NCBI GenBank assembly: GCA_028565715.1
Contig: JAOXYC010243345.1
Location: forward strand, 1-10,316
Length of the DNA stretch: 10,316 nucleotides
Direction: 5' to 3'
From: Phoronis pallida
Taxonomy: Eukaryota > Phoronida > Phoronidae
Shown here: in pieces, positions 1-7,900 of the stretch
Layout: the number at the start of each line of letters is the position of its first letter
Numbering within the stretch: the first letter of the stretch is position 1
Position numbers and translations under genes: made by a program
The notes under the pieces: model-generated
Seen by the model: the letters and a program-made list of their open reading frames with translations, nothing else
Database searches by the model: none
Told to the model about the DNA's origin: nothing

Positions 1-76
1 GCTCGTGTGAGTATTCCAGCCGAAAATCGCGCGACATTGTCGGCAGACATGTCGGCCGACAATGTCGCTCGTGTGA
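1..76. repeat. Perfect 14-bp inverted repeat flanked by 10-bp direct repeats
   Basis: GCGACATTGTCGGC at 31-44 and its exact reverse complement at 55-68 enclose a 10-base spacer. The spacer contains GACATGTC (46-53), and GTCGGCCGAC (51-60) is a perfect palindrome across the right arm. The decamer GCTCGTGTGA occurs at 1-10 and again at 67-76. The block is more GC-rich than what follows. It looks like the end of a foldback or MITE-type element cut by the window edge; the family is not identified. Confidence 0.6.
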
Positions 77-708
77 ACGCTGCTTTATATTTGCAAACTT
101 CACCATATAGCTGACTAGTTTCGAACTGCACAGTTCCTTCTCAAAGCTGACGACTCATGATGAGGTTGTTATATAATATTTTTTATAATGTTAATTGCAA
201 GTTAACATCGCACTTTTGTTAACTAAACAACAATGCCCCTACAGTTAAATTAAATTACACAACAAACCTAAAAACTTGCCAAAAGTGACATTTCTCTTAT
301 TTGACATATATTGGCATTTTATTTTCTTTCCCAAACCCATTGGAATGCTGCAAAGAACATAAACGGTCAGCTGTTAATTGGTTGTATTATGTCACTGGTC
401 TCTGGTTAGTGTAGGGTTTATCTTGTAACTGATCCAGAGTTGTTCTGGGTTGCTGTGTGATTGTATGCAACAGTTAGAATGTTGCAGATTGATGTATGTA
501 AACCAAGTATTGCACCATTTTTTAAAGACAAAAAGGTTGGTTAGATCATTACCTAGTTCAGAATAGGTTAAGGCTACTTTAAAAAGTAAGAGAACTGTTT
601 TTAAAACTCAGGCCTTGCAAATCTTAGGTGTTCCTTGAATGTTATCGTTGTTTCAAAATGGTACAGTCAGTCAAACTGGTGACTGGATTTAAATTGGGTT
701 TGAATGTA

Positions 709-830
709 AAATACTGGAATCCATACCGGTATCGATTTTTCATCACGCGAACGCAACTAATTCCGGAACCGATACCAGTACCGAGTTCCACCAAATATTC
801 CTGTACCGATACTGGTATCATTCTGCAGAC
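709..830. repeat. Palindrome-rich block, left part of an inverted-repeat pair
   Basis: Bases 709-727 are the exact reverse complement of 1329-1347 (19 bp). Immediately inside is the palindrome ATACCGGTAT (723-732). GATACCAGTA at 771-780 is the reverse complement of 810-819, TTCCGGAA (761-768) is a palindrome, and GGAAC/GTTCC (765-769, 785-789) can pair. The density of GGTATCG/CGATACC words suggests a decayed foldback or MITE-like transposon. Confidence 0.55.
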
Positions 831-1248
831 ATGGCGCCAATTGTTTACACAGCTGATTAACCGAAAACAGAGGTGATGCGCATGTGCATATATGCTCAAT
901 CACTCCCGCTATTTTATGGTTTGAATGTTCGATAATACAGACAAATTTTTCATTTTCAATACAATAATCCTATAATCAAAGAAAATGTGGAACGCCAAAG
1001 AAACAAGTTGCTTATAGGGCTCTGGGGCGACCTTTTGGCGTGTCATCGGGACACTTTATATAGGGACATAGAAAGACAATGTGGGAATCGGCAAAATTGC
1101 CAAAGAGATAGAGGTAAGAAGAAAACTTCCCAGGTTTTATGCTTCAAATTAGTTAATTAATCGAATGATTGAACTAAAGTATTACAATACTAAACAGTAT
1201 GTCGGGTGCATGGGACAGTAACAATTTTTCGCCAACAGCTGCGACCTA

Positions 1249-1366
1249 AAATACTGGGATTCAAGAAAGTGGAAATCGGACATGCGGACGCTCGGCGATT
1301 CCGGTATTAATAACGGAATCATCATTCTGGTATGGATTCCAGTATTTAATTTTTCATGCGAATGAG
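1249..1366. repeat. Right part of the inverted-repeat pair
   Basis: Bases 1329-1347 mirror 709-727 exactly. The left edge of this block (1249-1262) is a near-copy of 709-722 (12 of 14), so this roughly 100-bp unit also has its own imperfect terminal inverted repeats (1249-1262 against 1334-1347). Both 735-752 and 1351-1366 carry TTTTTCAT followed by CGCGAACG- or GCGAATGAG-like words in the same orientation. Together these suggest two related foldback units or one 640-bp element with terminal repeats. Confidence 0.5.
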
Positions 1367-1785
1367 CCTTGTAAGTCCAGCATAAGTGCGGTGTTTATAT
1401 TATAAATGTTATTGTTTTGATGAGCAATATTTGATTACATCACAGTTTATTTGAGCTAGTTTATTTATTAGTAATTAAGGTGTAAAGTGTTAACTGAGGA
1501 GTACATCAAGTGGAAACTGTTTCTAGTATTGAGATTTAGGTGGGTAATTAGTTAGAATCGTAGTTTTTTTCCAACGTCCATTGCATGGTCTAGATTAAAG
1601 TTTAATGTCAATCAGAGTAACACTTTTCTGAAGAAAAAATAATTACTTATGAATTTGTATTATGGTGCCTACATAGAATAGATTTTGAGAGATGAAAACT
1701 GGCATTTGTAGTCAAGCATGCAGGAAGGATTTACTTCAGAATTAATGTCATGAGTATTTTATTAAAATGAATTTTTTTTTCACAG

Positions 1786-1981
1786 ATTATAGCCTTGTTT
1801 GAGGAGCAAGGTGGACCAATCCCTCATAATGGTGGAGACGGAACCAGCGCTAGTTCAGCGGGGACGGCGAGTCCGGATATATTCCAGGGACGAGAGCGGG
1901 AACAGAAGAAGTTTGAGACGGTGATCAAGCAAGATAAAAACAGAAATGATGTGGTCATCACTTCTGATGACTTGAATACTC
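1786..1981 (+). CDS. PARD3: Par-3 exon A: end of N-terminal domain and GGDGTSASS linker
   Basis: The exon is 196 bp with a strong acceptor (a run of T, then CACAG) and donor C|GTAGGT. It encodes residues 1-65 plus the first base of codon 66. It opens with IIALFEEQ, which corresponds to the last strand of the conserved N-terminal oligomerisation domain (LVAVFDEQ in human PARD3 as I recall it). The signature GGDGTSASSAGTASPDIF follows; the block is almost the same in vertebrates. The rest (residues 34-65) is charged and probably disordered, ending VVITSDDLNT. The preceding exons with the rest of the domain are not in the window. A second possible donor at 1986 would end the exon at 1985, but only the 1981 donor gives a frame that joins 6326, where the split codon CCT restores the Thr-Pro seen in PARD3. 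Confidence 0.92.
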
Positions 1982-4900
1982 GTAGGTGGATGATTTTAAC
2001 AAATTGTAAATTCAATTTTATTTTCTGATCAGAAAACAAAATCAGTTATGAACAAAACACTTTTGTTCAAATTGTTTTTGTACTTCTAGGCTGAACTTAA
2101 GGCTGAATTAGTCTGGTATTTTGTCATGGTTTGAGCACTGTGGTTGAACAAGAATGTATCTTATGGTGATAGATAGACATATCTGACCTGGTTATCACTT
2201 ACAATTGTTCCTACCTGGTTACATTTCCAGTCGTGTCCTCATTAATGTGTCCCTGTCATGGGGCCGTCCTTGTCTTCAGTTTTATCTAGTTGTACTCTTC
2301 TTTGCCTCCTTTGGAAGGGCATTCACTTTATACCCAAGCCAGCACCGCGCTGTTTGAGTGCCTTGAATATGGTTGTTCCTGTTTTTGTAGAAATTCCTTC
2401 ATGTGAAAATAGGGATGCCATTTACACAAATGTTGTCTTGCTTTAAAAATGTGTTTGTTCATCGTAACATCAGGAATGAACATATGGGTCCTAATGTTAG
2501 CATGAACTGAACTCTATTCACCCTGATATTACCTTACCACATACAATGCCTATTCTTAGCACCTGTGTCTGATGTATTACCTGTAAATATGAAATGCAAA
2601 AACATGTTCAGGGCCACAACAGTTCATACATACACCCTAAACCTGTATATTCACTGTAGTATGCACTGACATCTCTCTGCCTAAATGCCCATAACATGCA
2701 AAAAATGATGGCTGTCAATAAAAATAGACGGTTCAGCCAGGATCAGATTGACATGCTTTTCATACTAGCGGGGTAAACAAGACTGACTGCATTTTTGAGA
2801 TCTATCTCTGAGCTCAGTCCTGCAAGTTTGGCTCAGTGGTGAACTTTCTGGATTCCGGAGTGGAGGTTGAGGCGGGGAGATTCTGTCTGATGTTGGAGTT
2901 TATGTTGGAAATGCAACAAAAGGAGAATTAAAACATAATTTCCAGATTGCCGTCTCACTGAATGGTGACTGATGTCTCATTCTATGGAACTATTTCGGCT
3001 CGCTGTTTTAACACAATGATTTCACATTTTGATTCAAGAAGTTTAAAGCAAGGAATGCAGCAAGTCGTATTGTATTTGATTTAGTCTAAAAGTGATCAAA
3101 CATCTGTTTTAATTGGCTGGTCAATGATTTGAACATTCACCAATTTCTACCATTTATCTTGGTAAACATGATCCTTATTTTCACTTCTTTCGATACATCT
3201 ACAGTTTAGGAATATCCTTTGCTAGCATTTCTCAAAGCAGTAAAGTTTACACATTTCGTGATGCTTGGTGAAGCTTGGAGTTTATAAATCAAAGACTGTT
3301 TATATTCTGTTCATGGATGAGTGAGTACAAGCTGGGTGGTTCCATTTCAATAGTTTGGAGCTGAGCAGTCAAATGTGAAGCAAATCAGAATTTCCAATCA
3401 AAGAGTTGTCTTGTCCAAGGGGATACCATTTCATATGGATTTGGAAAAGTGATTGGAAAAAATGGAAGCTTGAAAACTGGAAACATTACCTGCAGTTATA
3501 GTGTGCAATGATTTTATTTCTTGAGCTGGGGTAGATAAATGGGAGAAAAGTTGTTGAGCTGTCCGCAGTCGAGGCAGTTTTGATGTACTAATTGGTTGTT
3601 GCTGCATTTTCACTTCAGCTGCGTTTTTGATTCAAATCAAATAGTGGAAGGAACAATTCCAAGTGTGTGAATGGATCTTCTTGGCATTAATATATTATGG
3701 AATCAGCAAATCAATTAGATTCTGTTTCGTTGTCGGATTTACTGGAGACCTACTATACAGTGGTCTCGCCTGGAAATGTTGGCATTTTCACGAGTTTCCC
3801 TCGCAGGATAAAACGAATGTTGAACGGAAAAGGAATAACAGTGGGTAGGTAAAATTAGGCCATTGATATAGTTATGTTGCATGCCACACAAGTGACAACT
3901 GCATTAGATATTTTGTCTCAAGAATCCATATCTGTTGATGGCATTTGTCTAAAAAGTATATTCAAGTCTATGGTGAGTCATATGTTCCCATTTGTCTGTG
4001 ACTACAGTGTATCACTTGTCACGTTATGGAAGCAAATTCTTGTTATGGTTCAGGAGAGCCCTATGTCTGGTCATAGTTCCTATTTCTATCATTTTCTGAG
4101 AAGATGAGTCATGTATGTACTGGTTTGGATGTGTCTATATACACCTGGTTCATCACTGTATGACATGGATGATTGTGAGCACCAACAGGTGAAGTCAGAT
4201 CAATCAACCACGAAACCGGTGTTCATGATGCTATAGTCCTTGACGTACTGTAGGACATCAAGCCTCCAGACAGGAGACTGCCTCACAAAGATGTCTAATT
4301 TTCTGCTCCGTATTGGAGTTTTTCACAAAGATATGTTCATGTCCAATTAAAATCCCTAATGGATAACTATCAATTTCTTCAAATGGAATGCCAAACACAT
4401 ATTGTTTTGAAATTTTGAACAAGCAGATTGTTGTGAAACAATATATTTGAAAACTTGCGAGAACATCATTTTACAGCTTATTTAGAAAAGATTCTTTTGT
4501 GGGTGGCCTTTTTGTTTGTTTCAATTTGTAATTAACTTGGTGGAATAGATACCTGGATTCTCCCTGGCATTGAACATGAATCAATGAAATATAATCTGGT
4601 AGGAAAGGTTCTGTGTTTCATGTGGTTGAGAATAATAAATTGCATTCCCTAACAAAAGGTCAAACCCGAACAAAGAACAATATAATCAATGAAATCAAAA
4701 ATAATTTAACATGAGTTTACTTGGAAAAAAAAATTGCTGCATGTCTCTCTCCACCCAGGTGAAGAAATGGGTACCAGGTTAGGAAAGTTGATGGAATCAG
4801 AATGCAAGCTGGTAGCGCTAAAAAATGTGGCTCCGCTGATTTGAGAATGTTATTTGAGTGAACAGTTTCGCAACCTGGGATAATAATCATTGTAAAGCGC

Positions 4901-7900
4901 TTTGAATTAAAAGCGCTATATAAGTACGAACATTATTATTATTATGTGGTTGGCCTTTTTGTTTGTTTCAAATGGTAATTAACTTGCAAGAATAGATACA
5001 TGGGTACTGGAACATGAATACATGATATTTAATCTGGTAAGACAGGTCCAGTGTTTTTTTGTGGTTGAGAATAATAAATTGCTTTCTCTAACAAAGGGTA
5101 GAACCTTAATAATTAGCAAACTTAAGCAATATAATCTAGATATCAAAAATAATTTAACATGAGTATTCTTTACTTAAACATAAAAATTGCTGCATCACTG
5201 TCAGAATAAATCGGAAGCAATACGTCAGTAAATGGTGCATGTTGAGCAAGTGAGAACTTTTGGCAGGGTTCATTTTGGGTGACTGATAGCCCCCATTTAA
5301 TTTTGAATGATGCCTAGAGGGTAGACATGTATTTATTGGGCTTGGTCGAATACTATTTGTGATGTCACGTTACGGCCACAATTGTGGTCGTTGGGTAATA
5401 CCAAAATTCAAAAGAGATATGAGTTCTTATGATAGAGTATCAAACAAAAACCATGACTAAGCAGGATTATTGTAGAAAGTTTTGAAATTGTTGCATTTGA
5501 AAACATCCAATCAGCGGGCTGGCTCCATTAGGTCAACTTGTCCAGACCCTGTTTTGTCGTCCATCCAACCCAAATACTCTCGAAGACAAAACTGTGGTTT
5601 GGGGACAAGACTAATTCATGATTGACTGGTTTCTCCCACCATCTCCAGGAAGTGACAGTCTCCTGCAGTAGTCCTCAGACATTTTAATGTTGTGTGGTGA
5701 TGCCTCATGGTCCTCTGACTAAACAACTACAGACATGCTAATGGCTGACCACAGTATGCATTATGTAATACGTGGTCATATTATCACATGTGATTTAATA
5801 ATTACCACACTAATCCAGCCTATCTGTGAAGCTGCTGGTGTCCTTGCTCCTGGTGTCAGTGAACTATCTGGGCGTTGAAGTATCTGGGTATTGAATTGAA
5901 GGATCTGGGTGGTCATTATAACTTATTTTCAACAAAATTCAGAATAATTGTGTGATGGTTGCTGGGTTCATTAATTATTTATTATAGGGGACACATGTCA
6001 AATATGGTTGTCCTTTCTTGATACATTGATTGTATAGACCTAGATTTCTGATGGGAAATACTGTATCATCAAATAGATTATCAAATTGATTTCTTTAATG
6101 TTTTTCAAATGTTATTGAACATTTAAAAATCCAAATTAGACCAATATGAAATAAGAGTTATTAGATCATTAAATACGAAAAAAAATTGTCCAAAATAAAG
6201 TTTTAGAAATTTTCTGTTTACAAATTCCCCTGTCTTTTTCATGAATTATTTTTCCTTTCAAATATGCTAAGTGTAATTGATGAGTGCTAATGTTGATTTC
6301 TCAAAAGATGCCATTTTTGTTACAGCTTCCTCCCTGACAGTGTTACAAGTACGTCGAGGGAGTGAGCCGTCACTTACAGAGTTGGGTAAAGACTCATCAC
6401 CTACAAGTAAACCCGAGATCACTCCGCCTCAACAGAACAAGAAATGGCAGCCAGTGAAAGTGGCAGAGGCTAACAAACCAGTTGGCTTATCTAGAAAGGT
6501 AATGAATCATTTGCCAGAAGACTCCCCTCATGCCTCGGTAGGAGTCTTGCCTTGATTTGGATCACGTCATCGACCATATCACCCGCGCAAGAAAACAATT
6601 TGTCCTCACTGCGAAAGCATTCGAACAAATTGTAGATTAAAATAAGCTTGGCATACATCTTATAGATAAGCTTTATAATATCTACAAACTGCCATTAAAA
6701 ACGATTTTGATTTGGGTCTTGTTTCCGTACCGCCAAAGCATGTTGCAATCTGATCTGAGTCGGTTATACGAAAGGGTTCTACAACCAAATAGCCTCGAAG
6801 CCTTGAGGACGAAAATGGGTAATGATGTCACACTCTGTGGACGGAATCCAGGTTTTCCATTTGCTGGAAGGTGTTCTACCACTGATGCAATGAAAACTAG
6901 TACACTGTGTTTGAACCAAATGTTAATACAAACTGAAGTGTTCTTTTTACTGTTTGAGAGTGAAACATTTTGAAAAGACAGTACAAGACCAGAAATTAAT
7001 TAAAATCTTGGTTTCTTATTTGCCGAAGCCTGAATTCTTTTTGTGCCATTTTTAATACTATACAGCCAGTATGATCTCTCCATGAGGCATTTCTTGGGTG
7101 ATGCTAGAAAAACTTTCAGTCAGCAAAAAATAAATATGTTGAGAATGTTTCACAAATGAAATAATTATTCTTCCAGAGCACAAGTCCCGATGGCCGACCT
7201 CGTCTGAAGGAGTTTGACCGAGTGATAGACGCAGATGAAGATGGAGCATTCAGTAGATTGGGACGTGATTCAGTTCACCGCTCACTCACTGGTTCTAACA
7301 TGTATAACTGGCTACAAGCACAGGCTAAAACTGAACAAAAATATGCAGAGGTATTTATATGAGATCTAGGTGTTTTATTAAAAGGTGCCAGCATATTTAA
7401 AAAAAAAATCTTCTAAGTTTGCACTTCCTTTGCCTATTTTTGTCTATTTGAAATTATTTTCAATTTAAATTTGATTGGAATGAATCTGATGTAAATGTGC
7501 ATTATAAAAGTGCCTAATTATTTAATGCAGATGAACAGGAGGGAGCCTGTAGGTGGCTCTGGTCTCGCTCGTGAAGAGGGAAAAGAAAACGAAAGTCCTC
7601 AAAAGCAGGATGACGTTTGGGCTTTAACTTTAAAAAATGAATCAGGTCCTCTTGGAATCCACGTTGTGCCTGATTATGACGATAGTGGAAGGTTTGTAGT
7701 TACCTCAGTAGACTATAGGTGGTGCTGTGTTTTGTTGGTTAAGATAGATCTGTAGCCACAAATTGTGTGGTGTGGTTTTGTTATTGTCCTATTAATCGGC
7801 TTTTGATGTTAAATTCAGAATTGCAGTGTTGTTTGAAATAATGTTGTGAAAGAATTTGATTTTCATAATTGATTTGTGCGTGATTTTCCCAATTAACTCG

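Larger units (their letters stand above)
1..1785 (+). other. Upstream intron or flank, no recognised exon
   Basis: Exon A starts inside the conserved N-terminal domain in phase 0, so this stretch must be intron at least near exon A, and is probably all one upstream intron. I scanned it for the missing N-terminal-domain exons and found none. It contains inverted-repeat remnants at 1-76, 709-830 and 1249-1366. The rest is AT-rich single-copy-looking sequence. Open frames near 628-899 on both strands run through the inverted-repeat block and are not credible genes. Confidence 0.7.
1982..6325 (+). other. Intron 1 of the Par-3 gene (4.3 kb, phase 1)
   Basis: Starts GTAGGT and ends TTGTTACAG; it splits codon 66 after its first base. 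It is by far the longest complete intron here and holds most of the repeats: a tRNA-like SINE head near 2830, a direct-repeat pair around a retroposon tail at 4498-5195, palindromes at 5376 and 5537, and short tandem units at 5865. The stretch 2250-2450 is less AT-rich and has an open frame of 62 codons from an ATG at 2258, but no recognisable protein; it may be old repeat. The stretch 5200-6325 shows nothing else beyond AT-rich intron sequence. Confidence 0.88.

Noticed and set aside
628-899. Overlapping open frames on both strands (82 and 85 codons)
   Set aside because: They run through the palindrome-rich repeat block, have no recognisable domains, and mirror each other as expected from inverted-repeat sequence lacking stops.
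1050-1065. TATA-like CTTTATATAGGG as a promoter
   Set aside because: It is a single word in AT-rich DNA, with no initiator or first exon downstream. Exon A is an internal exon.
2258-2446. 62-codon open frame rich in Leu, Ser and Cys, starting with ATG
   Set aside because: It has no homology I recognise, no splice sites in a phase useful to the Par-3 gene, and its length is expected by chance.
3874-4107. 77-codon open frame from ATG
   Set aside because: The translation looks random, with no domain, and no flanking splice signals fit the phase of exons A and B.
6750-6790. Possible Pol III A/B boxes (CTGAGTCGG and GGGTTCTACAACC)
   Set aside because: The two words are only about 15 bases apart, too close for a tRNA-type promoter, and the A-box match is poor.
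6707-6973. 88-codon forward and 66-codon reverse open frames in intron 2
   Set aside because: Neither resembles a protein or a retroelement fragment. The forward frame sits between exons B and C with no credible acceptor and donor in phase 0.
7495-7530. ATG at 7495 as the start of a separate 86-residue PDZ protein
   Set aside because: This stretch is intron 3. Exon D joins exon C at 7531 in frame, and the open frame past 7691 runs into intron 4.
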